64,000 nucleotides of DNA from Lepus europaeus (GCF_033115175.1 NC_084844.1:35683885-35747884); one strand, 5' to 3'; counted from the first letter of the stretch, positions 42,860 through 56,389 are shown. The notes: a model not told the origin generated them from the sequence alone. Made by a program: numbers and translations.

Positions 42860-43542
42860 GACTCCAATTGCAGCGTGATTTATTGGACAAGACGTGCACT
42901 TTTCGACAGGGCCTCGGTCACCACAGTTTCTTCCACTGAACAGTACAGAACCAGGGTAAAAGGGCTTAAAGATCCAAAAGACAAAGCCTTCCCGTGAGCT
43001 GATGGGGAGATGAAGGGGACGCTTCTCCTTCCCGCCTCCTCCCCGAATACTCTGGGCCTCAGCTCACACCATACAGGAGGGGCTGAGCGAGGGGAGCTGG
43101 GAGCAGAGTGCGTGCCACAGCTCAGGGAGGGCTGGGGCTGAGCCTGACCATGTGGGGCCTAAGCACCTGGCTGGAACCAACCACCCCCTCCCAAGCCAGG
43201 CCCCAAGATCTGGCCACGGTTCCAGGGCCCCCATGGGTATGGTTAGAAAATACAAAAGCGGATCCAATGCAGGACGTCAAGTGCAAATGGAGGAGGGGAC
43301 TGACTGAGCATCTGCAGTCTCGCGGCCACAGGCCCCACTGATGGGCGGCAGAGGTCAGGGTGCGCCGAGGTGCTTTGGAGAAGGGGCTCTTCTTGATCCA
43401 GGAAGGATGGGTGGCTGACGTCACTAAGCTCGGGGAAATGATGACGACAGAGGAGCAGAGACTGCAGGGTCGAATCAGAGGGGGCTGTTCCCCTCCCTTG
43501 GGCAGGTGAGTGGCTGGCCGGTCTGAAGCAGGCTGCTGGGAC
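42860..43542 (-). other. BCAS3: BCAS3 3' untranslated region
   Basis: About 680 nt from the BCAS3 stop to just beyond the minus-strand AATAAA at 42879-42884. There is no long frame. A perfect CRE palindrome TGACGTCA lies at 43416-43423. The distal limit is inferred from the polyadenylation signal. Confidence 0.6.
42879..42884 (-). terminator. BCAS3: BCAS3 polyadenylation signal AATAAA
   Basis: A canonical hexamer on the minus strand, about 660 nt after the BCAS3 stop. It is the only clear AATAAA between the stop and the start of the intergenic region. Confidence 0.6.
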
Positions 43543-44043
<501 letters not shown>

Positions 44044-45244
44044 CTACTCCCTCCCCCACCCCCACTCCACAGTGTCTGTCTCCTGTCCCGGATTGTCAGG
44101 AGGCACAGGTGGGCAGAAGCCAGGACACAGGAGCACTGCGCCTCCCAGCCTGATCTGCGCCCACCTCTCCTTTCCTGCCCCACCTGTCCCTGGCTTAGCT
44201 GCTCATTCTCATCAGCTCGAGCTGCGTGCTGGCCAGGCCTTGGCTCCTATTCAGCACTTCCTCAAGGTATCCTGTTGTCCTGCGGGAAGCAATGCTTGCT
44301 CGGAGGGGTGCCTACTCCACTGGAGAGAGGGTCCCTGATTGCCTGGAGTGCCTCACTTCTCCCCTGCCTCTTAGCCCCAAGCCTCAGGGGCCCCTGAGAA
44401 GGTCCATGTTCAGAGAGACCTGTAAAGCAGGTGGAAACGTCTCACCCATCAGTCTCCCCTTCCCTGGCCCCTGCACATCCAGGCTGCCGCCTTGGATCCG
44501 ACAGCTTGACCCTTCTCATTCAACTACAGGCATCTTAATTGCCACAACATCTCTTTACCCAAGGCAGGTACTGGGGTAGATGAGTTGGGAATAGAATTTC
44601 CTGCTTGCTGAAGGCAAGGAAAGCAGCAATTATTTGCCAGCTTGCAGAAGCTGCCCAGGTCCTATCCCCTTTCAGTCCCTCACTGAGACGTAGCCGCTCC
44701 CACGCTCCGCAGTCTCTAGAAGCTTCCCCGAGCTGAGATGTGGTGACCTGCAGCCTACCCTTCTCCAAGGGATGCCTGCCTCTGCCTGGGGGGCTGGCCC
44801 CTCCACCTCAGGCAGACGCCCACACAGGGCCCCAAAGCGGCCATTTGGACCTGCAAGGTGTGCTTGGATGTCACGCCCAGCTGGTCTAGCTTTAGACCTT
44901 TCCCTCCAGCCTGCTGCTGCCCCCAGGCCCCTGTCACCACACACACACAGCACAGCTGGCTCTGGTTAGGGAAGGAATGGGTCACGGCCTTTACTCCTGG
45001 GCCACCATCACCAGCTGGGTGGGAACTACCCACGGACTCGTGCACCCTGCAGGCCACCCCGAAAGCACTGAGGCTGACAGAAGCAGCAGCCGCAGAGAGG
45101 CACTGGGAAAAGGAATGCACCTGCCATGGCTGGGGCCTGGACCCGGGCTGGATGGGTGTACTGGGAAGCCAGGTCCCCCGGGCAGACTGGGGACGTAGGC
45201 TGAGAGCCCTGCTTCGGCCCTTGGTCTCCAAGAGATACTGGCTG

Positions 45245-45552
45245 GGCCGGCGCCACGGCTCAATAGGCTAATCATCTGCCTGCGGCGCCGGCACCCCAGG
45301 TTCTAGTCCCGGTCGGGACGCCGGATTCTGTCCTGGTTGCCCCTCTTCCAGTCCAGCTCTCTGCTGTGGCCCGGGAGTGCAGTGGAGGATGGCCCAAGTG
45401 CTTGGGCCCTGCACCCCATGGGAGACCAGGAGAAGCACCTGGCTCCTGGCTTTGGATCAGCGCGGTGTGCTGGCCGCGGCGGCCATTGGAAGGTAAACCA
45501 ACGGCAAAAAGGAAGACCTTTCTCTCTGTCTCTCACTGTCCACTCTGCCTGT

Positions 45553-45582
<30 letters not shown>
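45245..45582 (+). repeat. CSINE (young subfamily) with TSD in BCAS3 intron
   Basis: Flanked by the perfect repeat AGAGATACTGGCTG (45231-45244 and 45583-45596). It has a clean B-box GGTTCTAGTCCCGGT and a pure A-tail, suggesting recent insertion. Confidence 0.95.
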
Positions 45583-45583
<1 letters not shown>

Positions 45584-45903
45584 GAGATACTGGCTGCCCT
45601 GGGGCTGTGACCCTGGCAAAGTCAAGAGTTATCTGGATTGGGACAGGGAACAGGCCAGGCAGGAGGCTGCTGGGCTGGATCTCTTTTTTCTTGCTCATTC
45701 TTCAGGGGCACCCTAGTTTGTGGGGTACAGACCATTGTGTCACCAGAGGGAGAGAACAGAAAAGCAAAGTGTAGGTCGTGGGAATGGTTCATGGAAGCTT
45801 CCGGCTCCATGAGAGCACCCTCCATTTCCTTCTTTCCCCACAGGCAAGCCAGGGAGCTCATGGAGGAATCTCCGAGGCCCCTGCCCTCATGCATGGCCGT
45901 CCT

Positions 45904-45920
45904 GGCACTAGGGGGCGCTG
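45904..45920 (+). promoter_or_regulatory. CTCF-like motif
   Basis: GGCACTAGGGGGCGCTG matches the CTCF core consensus at all but one position, on the plus strand, in the last BCAS3 intron. Prediction from sequence only. Confidence 0.45.
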
Positions 45921-47111
45921 ACAGCAGGGCCAGGAGGGCAGGGGAGGCGCATGGCAGGAGCGAGGAAAGCAGAGGCTTCGTTAGGATCCGCACACCAGGC
46001 CCAAGGAAGACAGCCCCAGATGAAGGAGCAGGAAAGGCCACGAGTTCAGGGGAGGGTTGCCCCTTTTCAGAGCTGAACAACAGCCCCCGTGGTTATGACG
46101 CAAAAGCGGATACATCCATGCTGCCCAGGAAGCCGAGGGACCCAGAGTCCAGGACCAAGCATGGTACCCGCACCGCCCCTCAGTGCAGAGCCCCCAGCGA
46201 CACTGCCAGCAGCCTGGTCCATCACGCGGCAGTGCGGGGACAGTTGCTGAAGGGGTTACGAGATGAACATGCAGTTCCCAGAGCCAGGGGCGGCCTAAGC
46301 CACCGTGTTCCAGTTTTCCCTCCGCCGACTGGCCCCAGCGAGAGGGAGGTGGGCAGCCTTCTCCTTCACCCCCACATCCCAGGGCACATGGGGCTCTGCT
46401 GAACTTACTTCCCCAGCATCTGGCCACTGCCTCCACCCTGGTTCAGCCTGCACTGCCCACCCAGGCCTCTGACCTGCAACCCCCTCCTCCTCCCCAGCCG
46501 CAGGAGTCAGTCTGCAGCACTCATCATGCTTGGACCCTGCTTAAAAGCCTCCCCTGGATGCTCACAGCCCCCCAGCGTGACACACAGCCTTCGGGCCCCA
46601 CCCACAGGTGTTAGCTGTCAGCCATGAGCTCTCCGGGCTGGGTGACACTCTGGGCCTGTGCTCAGCTGCTTCCTCTGACTGACAGGCCCCTCCTGGGCTC
46701 TCTGGGTCCCACAGCACCCTCTCCTCTCCCAAAGCTTAGCAAGAGGGCTCACTCCTTTATGTGCCTGGCCTGTTCCCCCAGCAGGTGCGCCCAGGCCCTC
46801 TAATACTAGAAAGTGCCAACCCCAACCAGGTCAAGAGCCAGGGGCAGGGGTGGCTGTGCCTTATCTCTGTGTCCCTATTAGCAATGACAGGGCCTGGAGA
46901 TCACCGAGATGACTGAAATGGCACAGAGAGTGGGACTAAGCCCTGGACAATCCCCTGGCTGCCCTTCCACACACCCTCCGCCATGCCTTCTCCCCGCTGA
47001 AGGCAGTACTGGGGTGTGTGGAGAGGTGGAGTCAGGGGGGTGCACGCGGGTCCCCGGAGTCACCCCGCTGCCCGCCCTGGGAGCACGGCGAAGAGAAAGG
47101 CGCAGCCTTAC

Positions 47112-47202
47112 CTGCCTCCATCGCGAACGCACGCTTTGTTACTGTTGGGTTGCTCACGGGCGCTGGGCTGTTGGCATTGTTTTTTTTTTCCTTTTTTTTT
47201 CC
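47112..47202 (-). CDS. BCAS3: Probable BCAS3 penultimate exon
   Basis: A strong donor GAGGCAG|GTAAGG ends the exon at 47112. The open frame NNANSPAPVSNPTVTKRAFA then MEA ends with one base (G), which joins the terminal exon to give MEA-E-LQREG in frame. The TKRAFAMEAELQ junction fits my memory of the BCAS3 tail. The best upstream acceptor is CTTTTCTTTTCAAAAG at 47203, giving a 91-nt exon whose first codons are an A-rich GKKKEKK run. A shorter exon from the CCAACAG at about 47173 is also possible. The 3' end is firm; the 5' end is uncertain. Confidence 0.55.
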
Positions 47203-49144
47203 CTTTTGAAAAGAAAAGCATTGAGGAATCTTTTTTGGAAAAGATATGGACAACGATGGAGAAGGACAGTGATCTTGGCAAGCAGGTGCAGGGGGTGGAC
47301 GGAGGTGCGGGCAGAGGCTTCACACCGGGGTGGGGGGAGGCTTGCAGCAGGGACTCTGCAGTTGGGGACGGTGACATGCACATGTGGGGGGCTGGGCACA
47401 GGCCAGTCCGGGGGCTCCCCGAGACAGAATCGGCGTGACGGAGCCAAGACCCCCTTTGGCAAGGGGGCAGGGGAGAGGAGTCACACTGAGTAGGAGGAGC
47501 AGCTCTGGGAAGGGGACAGACGGGACCCATGGCCCATGCAGCGCTGGATGGGGCCCCATGCAGGTGGGCTGGCAGGAGGGGCGCATGGCTGTCAGGCCAC
47601 CTCCGGACCTTCTGACTCAGGGGCCCAGCTCTGGCCCATATCCTCCTCCCCACTCCCAGGAGCCCCGGCCTGGGCAGTGCCTGGCAGTTGACATGGGCAT
47701 GTGTGGAGGATCCACCACACACCTGCCAGGGCCTGGCAGAGGGTGCTGGGGGCCTGTGGTGGGGGACGAGGGGAGCAGCCCAGCAGCGTGCCCCATGGAG
47801 CTCTGGCAGCTTCTGGCCAGGGAACGGGGTGGGTGGCTATGGGAGTAGGGCAGGGGGTAAGGAATGGTGCCCAGGGATGTGGCTGGGCTCAGATGAAAGA
47901 CAACCCTCCTGTGACCTCATACTCTGCAGAGCTCCTGGGAGGGGGAGTGACCTCCCCATCCTACATACAGTAAAGCCAAGGACTAAGAAGCCACCAGCCC
48001 CGGGCCACACACTACCCACAGAGAACTGCTGCTGTTGCAGGCTGAACTCCAGGTGTCTGTCACTGGGCTTGGCCCCAGTGCCCACCAACGGCCGTGGCAA
48101 CCCAGTCCTTGAGGGCTGTTACTGGAAGAAGGGTCTGCTGCCCACTGCTGCCCCTCCCCGCCATGGCCAAGGATGCGCAGGCCACAGGGGCTGGGGGACA
48201 ACACAGTGGCAGTGAGTAAAAGGGAGGAGGCTCAGCTCAGATGGAGCAAGCACAAGAGGGAGACAGATGGCCGCAGCCTCGTGTTGACCCCGCTCTGTAG
48301 GGTGCCGGTCACGGGGTGCAGAGAAGTGGTTGGCCTGGTCAGGTAAGCCACCAGAGACACACGGGGGGGCATGCGCATTCTGTGCCCTGAGGCGGGGGCA
48401 TGGCTGCCTGCCACCTGCCCAGCTCCCAAGCTGGGCTGTGCAGAATAAGCCCTGCCCTTCAGCCCCCAGTGGGGTGCACAGACTGGCTCCTGGGACCTGT
48501 GGTGGGAGCTGGGCAGACTGGACGGAGGCATCTTCTCACACTTCAGTCACTACTCAACATCACACCTCCAGCTCCCCCACTTCCTGGGCAGGGAGAGAAA
48601 TGCCCAGGGCACGGGGCCCAGATGAGACCCGGGGACCCTGGCAGACGTGAAGGCCATGATGGGCTTGTGCTGGGGCCTCTTTCAGCGAGTCGGAGACCCG
48701 GTCGGGGGGCAGCAGGGAGAGCCCAGGTCCAGATCTGAGGGACTCAGAGGAGGCTGAGAGAGCCTGGCGAGGGCAGTGCCGTCTGCACTTGGGAAGGGGG
48801 TGCTGGGGCCCCTGGCACTTCCATAACCACAAAGGAGCAGCAGGGACTGCCTCGCCCCTCTGGCTTCCTCCAGGCTCCAGCCAGGAAGCCTTGCTCCGTC
48901 CACGAGCGCCAAGATTGCTGCTCATGAAAGGGATTAGCAGAGCACTTTTATTGGGCTCTGGCTGCAGCCGTGCACCGGAGTCCCAAGCTAATCACCCACG
49001 CTGCCTGGTGGGAGTAGGATTAGACCCGGTGGGAGCAGGAGTCTGTTCTGAACCCACAGCCTCCACTTCTAGCAGCAAGAAGCAGGACGCTCCTCCTGGC
49101 CTTGACTGAAGCCTCGGAGGGCCCAGGCCGGTGGAAGCCACTCA

Positions 49145-49350
49145 GGGAAGCATTAGGAGCACAGGCTCGGGCCACCTGCTACCTGGGAGATTTGGACAAC
49201 CTCTGTGCCTCGGCTTCCTGAATGTGAGGCTCGCAATGTCTGTTTCGTGGCCTGGCTGTAAGAATGAAATTAAATAATGCATGGGGAGTGCATCGCAGAG
49301 TGCTTAAAGCTCCCAGTCAGCAAATGTGAGTTACTATTATTGCTGCAATC
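49145..49350 (+). repeat. MIR
   Basis: CTCTGTGCCTCGGCTTCCTG, then GAATGAAATTAAATAATGCA and ATTACTATTATTG follow the full MIR order. Confidence 0.7.
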
Positions 49351-52300
49351 GGATTAGTCATCACGATTATCCACAGGACTGCAGGGCACCTCTTACACTC
49401 CCTCTCGGGCAGGTGTCTCTGCCACCCAGACCCCCACTGGAGCTTGGGAAGGAGTTCTTGCTTTTCATCAAGAAATGGCCCAGGAAGGAGGATGGCTGAT
49501 ACATGTTTACAGCTTTTCATTTCCCTCTTTGCAAAACCCCTCTTCCGAGATGGAAAATAAATTTCCAACCCTGTTGACATGCATTGATTTTTTTTTCCCC
49601 CTCCTACACCCACCTCCCAGTTCTCCCATGTTAGCAGGGGCTGTGATTAAGACCCGTGCCTGGGTTTGGCTTGGTGGCAGCCCGGGGAGTGGATGGCCAT
49701 AGGCACGCAGCCTGCCCACTGCCCTGTCTTGCCCAGTGCTGGGCTCAGGAAGTATTTGCCAGAACAGAAACGGCTTGAGTCTCCTCAGCTCGGGTAGGAA
49801 GTCAGGTGTGTACATGTGCAGTCTCCTCCTTAGGAGCTTAGGGGTTTTCAGCATCTTTCCCCGATGGGATCTGTATGGGGACCACAGGGCCACAGGATTG
49901 CCATGATGTCAGCAAACTGGTCTCAATGGGGTCTGCCCCGGGCAAGCCATTTTATCAGCAAGGGATTTGCAAACAGGGTACAGGACCAGCTGTGCTGCAT
50001 GGGGCTTGGGGAAGAGAGAAGCTGGGGACAGGGAGGCTCGAACACAGTGTGTGGGGCTGGCCACGGTTGGCAGCTTTCTGCTGCTGGAACCTGGAGCCAG
50101 TGGGGTGGTGACCCTGGCAGACACAGCCCAGGGCTGCTTTTCTTACCCAGTTCTGGGCCTGGGAGGGACCGCTTTTTCTCCAGAGTGTGGCCGAGGCGGC
50201 GGAGGCCTATTCAGAGAGACCCAGATGGAGCGGGCTAAGCTTGCCTCTAAAAGCCTGGTGACCCTGTCAGGACCACAGGTGGGGCAGGCGCCAGCCTCAG
50301 CCCCCAGGCACTTTGTAGAAGGTTCCAAGTGCAGCGGTTAAAGGGGGCAGCCTATGGGGAGGCCTCGCTCTGCTCTGCACTCAGCACTCCCACCTCCGAG
50401 ACTGCCTGGCTCCTCACAGCGTGCGTGCCCCTGGGTCTAAGTGAGCACCCAGCTCAGCTTCAGAGCTCGCACAGATGCCAACAGAGCCGGCTCCTCCGGG
50501 GGCCTCGTCTAGCAGGGATCGGGCAGGCAGGCCCTTTCTCCCGCGGCAGGGCCTTTTTCCCCTTCCCAGGCAGGCTCAAGGGAGGAAGGAGGGCGGCTTC
50601 TGGAAGCTGAGGCTCCCCCACATTCCACTAACAGGAATCCTGGTTTGGGCTGTGGAAGACAGGGAGTAGAGGCAGCGCAGGGCCTGCTCTCACCTGTTCT
50701 TATCTCCGGGGCTTAACACCTATGTCTGAGCACAGACCCCGGCCAGCTGATGCCACCTACTCCTGGGTTCTCACCACGGAGGCAGCCTGGTGCTTCCGAC
50801 AGCTCCTGCCAGCAGCCTGAGCAATGTGGCCCTGGGGCACCTGCTCCTCCCTGGCTGGAATCCCTCATCCCACAGGGACCCTCCTTTCCCAGCTCCCACT
50901 GCTGAGCACTCCCAGGTGTGGAGACCCAGGAGGTCATCCTAGAACAAGGCCCAGACCACATATGTGGCCTAACCTGTCAGTCCCTCCCCCCCAGCTGCCA
51001 CTGTCAGCTCAAACACTGAAAGTACATGGCAGGTACCCCAGGCTCGGGTGGCCTGGAGCCGCCTCCCTTGGCCCCTGGAGCTGCATTCAAGTTCCCAGGA
51101 GCCTTCATGGGGCCTGGAGGGGAAGCACTGAGGCCCAGGAGACCTCAGATGCTGCTGCTGAGGGTCGTAAGGCATGCGTGGGAGGGGCGCAGATGGAGGA
51201 GATGATGGAGGAGCCCTCTCTGTGCCTCAGCTTCCAGGGGCACACCTCCTCTTCCTTCCCCACCTCACAAGGAAGGTTTGCAGGCCCCTGGAATCCCTGC
51301 TCATAACCCAAGCTCCAGGCAACATCAGCCCCAGGGAGTAGAGACTTAGAGGCAGGCGGGAGCCCTGAGGCCCTGGGGGCCCAGCAGGGGCGGGGCAGAA
51401 TCACTGGAGGTGTGCCTGTTGGAGTGCAGGAAAGGGAGAACAGAAGCAGGACCGAGCAGGAGAGAAGGGCCTCTCTTCACCAGGCCTGTCCCTAAGGCAT
51501 CCAGCCCCTCACAGCCCAGCCCCGGCTTCCCCATCACTGCCCTCAAACCAAGAGTGACAATGGGGGTGAGGTCTCACTGGCTTTCCCCTGGACCCTCCCC
51601 ACGACAGCCATGAGGCAGGGGAGGACTTGCACTAGAAAGACCACCACACCCACTCCCAGGAAACCAAGTCTTGATTTTCAAGAGGGCAGCAAGATCCTCC
51701 CCACCGCCCCGAGACCACCTTGACCAGTGGTCCCTGTCCAGAGACCCTCTGGGCACTGCTGTAACTCCGGACCAAGACAGAGCACGGCGCGCAGGGACGG
51801 CAGAGGCTGGGCCGAGCCGGCTCCATTGCCCTGCAGGGAGGTGTCGGGCTTGCTTCCTGCTGGGTGGATTGCAGGAGCGAGGCTCTGCTCCAGCCACTCC
51901 CCGGGTGTGCGAGGCTCCAGCAGGAAGGAACACGAAGGTGCTGCACGGCTCAGCCGCCGGTGTGCCTTCGGCAGGCCGAGGCCCCAGAGCAGCACTCAGT
52001 ACCCAGGACCTCTTCTAGCTCCGGGTCCTTGCATAACTTAACCGCGGGCGGACTCGGGGTCCCACAGCACAGCGGGAATGGCTTCTTCATGGGGGTGCTG
52101 GTGAGGGGGTGGTGCATATGTGCCCACCCTGCATGGCCAGGAAGAGCGGACGGGACAAGGGACCACTCCCGTGGGACCAGGTGACTGGCCGCTGGCCTTG
52201 ACCTGCCTGGCTCCTCCAGTCCAGTGACAACGCCTGGGAAATGCCACCCCAGCTCCCGGGCAGGCAGGGGTCTCCCCAAGCTGCGCTCCTGCGCTGAGTT

Positions 52301-52369
52301 AGCGGACGGGCCTGCAGACCACAGGGGCCACTCCGTTCTTTGAACGCCGCTGACTCTCGGGGCCAGAGC

Positions 52370-52500
52370 CACATCTGGTTCTCATTCAAGTGTCCAAATG
52401 TAATTAAATTCTCGACGACGCAGCGGAAGAGTTTGGTAAGATGTGGCTTTCCCCCTTTTCCATCAAGGTTAAGAAACCACAGCCTCTCATTCCACCAGCA
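52370..52500. promoter_or_regulatory. Candidate conserved element in BCAS3 intron
   Basis: A repeat-free AT-rich island with TCAAGTG (NKX2-type), GTAATTAAAT (homeodomain) and AAACCACAG (RUNX-type) motifs. A minus-strand open frame crosses it, but no splice-flanked exon is evident. Confidence 0.3.
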
Positions 52501-53939
52501 GATCCGCTCTCCTCCTGCCATCGCCCCTCCCAGTCCCAGGCCAAGGCCCTCGCTCTTATCTCTTCTACCCTGAGCCGGCACGGGCAGCGCACACCCCATG
52601 TCCTACTGCTCCCCGAACCCACCTGAGAGGGTTAACGGCTGAGCCCGTTGTGGGTGTACTCGGAGTGGGGCGGAGTTGGGGAAGGCCCTCACAGGGCCTG
52701 TACCCAGACTCACCTCACTGACACACCAGTGCCCCTCCGAGATAAGGAGGCATCCCATAATACCCTGCAAGGGGACCCCTCTTGGTGGCTCCTCACTGGA
52801 GGAAAGGCTTGAGGGCTGCGATCCTGGAGCCTTTGGGGGTGAGAAGCCTTCAGGGCCCAGTCCTACGCCCAGGTCACGGGGTCCCCCCACCCCCGCGGCC
52901 TCGGGACTACCAGGAGAGGATGAATTGGCCTCAGGGCCAGGGCCAGGGCCGGCATCTGAGCCTGCCAAGGCCTCCTTCAACCGGGTCTCACAGGCCTGCC
53001 TGGGCTCTGAGTGGTGATGGGACAGTAGAGTCCCCGGGCAGACCTGTGTGTGTGGTGGGGAAGCGGGGGGGCAGAGTGGGGGTGTCCCGTTCAACAGAAG
53101 TGAGACTTCGCTGAGCCAGGCCTGGGCAAGCAGCACGGCGCCTGGATGGCTGCCTGCCCAGCCTGCCTCCCACCTGGGCACCTCCAGCTGCTGGCTTCTT
53201 GTTACTCAGTGCCTTACGGCTTCCACGGCAGTGGGCTCCATTCTACTCCCCCATCCTCGTGCAGGCTTTAAGGGAGAGTCTCTCAGTAAGTGGGGGCCCA
53301 GTTCCTTCCAAAACAAATGGCTCTGCGCATTAAGGATCTACTGTGGGTGTGGATGCTGCCCAGAGACAAAGAGGGGACGGGAGAACCTTCTGGATTAAAT
53401 AGAGCTGGGTGGAGGTCTCTTTACGACGTTCTGCTATGTGGGAGTCCAAATCACTTTTCACAAACCTCCCAGAGATCCGAACTGTGAGCAGGCGCACAGG
53501 GCATCTGGGTGCCAGAGAATGCAACAGGCGGAGCACGCAGACGTGTCAGTCGGAACCAACCAGCTCCAGTGTCACCGGGCTGGCTCCAGATAGGAACTGC
53601 TGTTTCGTGTCTGTTTCCAGATGGGAAGCCTGACCTTAGTAATGGGCTTACTTTCCCAGTGGTGTTCAGGGTGAGGCCCACGTGTCTGGCAGCCTTTCTG
53701 TCTGTGCTGATTTGAGTCTGGTTGTCCTGGGCCAAGCCTAGCAAAGGCAATAGCGTCGGGCAGGATTTCTGTGGTTCCCACTGGGGTCCCAGCCAGTGCA
53801 CCCTCAAGCCCCCACGCTGAGGCCGGGACACAATTCCGACCCCAGTTCCTGGCCTCGGTGCCGCCTGTCCAGATGAGAGCGCCCGGGCCGATGCCAGGTT
53901 TGCTTTGTGCTGTGCTCCCAGACTGGCTGCTGGTGCCGG

Positions 53940-54420
53940 GGCTCTATTCATTATTCAATTCAGCCGGCTCAGGCGAGCCTCTCCATTTGCTCCTCCAGGA
54001 GGAATAACAAATCTAGAAATGCAATTCCACTTTGCTGTATTAAGATATTGATTTGCCTGTCGAGGAGAAGTGCATTTGTTCTGTCAGCCCTCCCGTGGGT
54101 AGGAAGGGGTTAACCAAATGTTTATCACAAGGCTGGCTTCAGAGTTGAAAGTAATGTGATCAGTAATGAATTTTGTGTTACATTAGGTTGTATAAATGGA
54201 CAGACAAGCGCAGACAACAAGTGGCCAGGAGTCGGGGCTAATCTAATGATGTAAAAATAGAGACAGCACCAATTATACTAGGGGCCAGCTCCAGGCTCCT
54301 GCAGGGACTGCAAATGAATAGGTACAAATCAAATTACTCACTAATAGACGCACTACAAGAGGGGCAGTCAATGGTAAATGCATTAGAGCCCAGTGACCTC
54401 CCTGCTCCGCACAGCAGAGT
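53940..54420. promoter_or_regulatory. Candidate conserved enhancer in BCAS3 intron
   Basis: An AT-rich island without repeat features in GC-rich surroundings. It is dense in homeodomain-type TAAT/ATTA sites, an ATTGATTT Onecut-type site (about 54057), a TTATCACAA GATA-type site and an AAAAATAG MEF2-like site. Its texture is that of a deeply conserved non-coding element; conservation itself could not be tested. Confidence 0.4.
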
Positions 54421-56389
54421 CCGAAAATTTGAGTTCCATCTTCAAAGTGGGGGGCGGGGAGCCTCGTTCTCAAAGAGACTCTTGTTGGGTGAAGGGCGGC
54501 ACCGACTCCCCATCCCAACCAGTCCCCCGCCAATAGGGACCTCCTGGCTGTCACGCCAGGGCCTCCTGGAGCTGGAGCACCTGGTGCCGGGAGGGCACCC
54601 TCGTGGGGAACAGGACAGTGGGACAAAGCCTCCGAGCAGGCAGAGACAGGAGGGGACACCCAAACACTTCGCAGCCCTGGTCTCTCAGGAGGGATAGCCT
54701 CTCCTGCCCTGGCCAGGGCTGCGGCTGCGTTGAAAATAAAGTATTTCCTTACAGAGGCTCACAGCACGGAGCTCTGAGGGAGCAGAGAGAGCTGAGCTGA
54801 GACCCAGGAGAGGAGATGCCAGAATCTGGTCTGAGAGCTCTGCAGGGGGTGTTCCTTGCCGGTCTGGTCCAAGGCACGCACATCCAGGGGGTTACAGATT
54901 CCTGGGGCCCCCAGAGGCCTCCTTCTGCCCTCCCCGCCTGCCGCTCGGGCCAGCCCACAGCGCCTGTGTCCTGCCGGCCAGGGCAGCCTTGGGGAGCAAG
55001 TGGAGGGACAGCAAGGCCCTTGGGCAGTCCCTCAGGTTTTCTCGCTCCTCTTGGGTCCCGGGGATTTGGAATCTGGGCCTGATTTCAAAGCTGTGTGGCA
55101 GTGTGGCTATGCTTCTGAGGCGAGATCACGGAAACGTGTTCAAATGCATTAACTGTGCGCTCTGTTTCTGCTCCCAGTGGCTCGGGGATGAATAAAGCAT
55201 GAAACCCAAGAAGCGCCGAGCCTTCCAAGGGCCCAGGCCATGCTTGGATGGAGGCGGGGCCTGGGGAAGTCTTGGGCCACCCTCCCCTGACCCACCCCCA
55301 AGGCCAGCACCAAGCAGTCACACACATCAAAGGGGTGACAGCTCGCCGGTCCTGGAGACGACATGAAGATGCCAGTAAAATGAGCACAGGGGACATGGGA
55401 TGGAAAATCAGCCAGAACAACTGGAGCGGCTGGACGGCGGGTTCTCCCAAACTCAATTATGCACACAGAGGGGTGGAGCTGCTCTGAGCAATACCCGAGC
55501 AGGGGCGTCGGGGCTGCTGGGGTGGCCTGGTGCTGGGGGGTTCTGCCAGCCAGTGTCAAAATGTCTGATGTGGTAGGGCTGCAGGCTCCCGGGGGGAGGA
55601 GTGGAGAAGGAACAGGAGTGGGCAGGAAGATAGCTCCAAGTTGGAGGGTGGGCAATTGCTGCTGGTGTGGGTGCCCCCCGACTCGCCTGGCTCAGACAGT
55701 GCCGCCTCTCACTCAAGGGTCAGGGAGGGTCACGGCTGGCCTCCTCTCTTGCCAGCCATCAGCCCTGGGGGTGCTCTGCCTACCCATGCCATCTTCTGAG
55801 CAGGCAGAGGCAGAGTTCGGGAAAGGTACACATGTAACCACCCACAACTGTGCTCCACTGCGTTCGGCTCTCACACGGCTCAGAGAGGTCGGTGGTTAAA
55901 GGTGAATCCTCTGGCGGGGAGGAGGCAGAGAGAAGTCCTCCCTTCGGTTAACCATTTACCTATGTAAGTGCTTCCAGAGAGGGGTCCCAGGCGGCAGCTG
56001 CTCCCACCCTCTGTCCTGGCCACACCCTTTCCACAGGAACCCTGCTTCCATGTTGGGCCAGCACCTGGACAGGGGACTCTGAGGGGTCCCCAAGGGGGTC
56101 ACAGAGCCGTTTTCTTCTTGGTGGCAGAATCGGCGTGCCTTAGTCAGAATGCCAAAAGCAGACCTTGGGCAATGCACACAGAAGTTTCTCAGCCCACACT
56201 GTCCCTTATAGCCCAGCCTCTGGCTGGGCTTCTGAGAGTCTCGGGGGACAAGAGGGAGGGTGGGCCACAAAGAGGAGAATCTACCTGGAATCGGATTTGA
56301 GATCTGGCCGGAACCTGACAAGTGTGTCTTTGGAGCACAATAAATATTCCCATTGCTTTGGCTGCCTTTCATTTACCTCTCAGAGGCCA

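Noticed and set aside
52087-52599. Minus-strand frame with NLITFGHLNENQMWLW-like segment, possible exon
   Set aside because: It looked protein-like, but no splice-site pair or known BCAS3 match was found. It coincides with a candidate enhancer.
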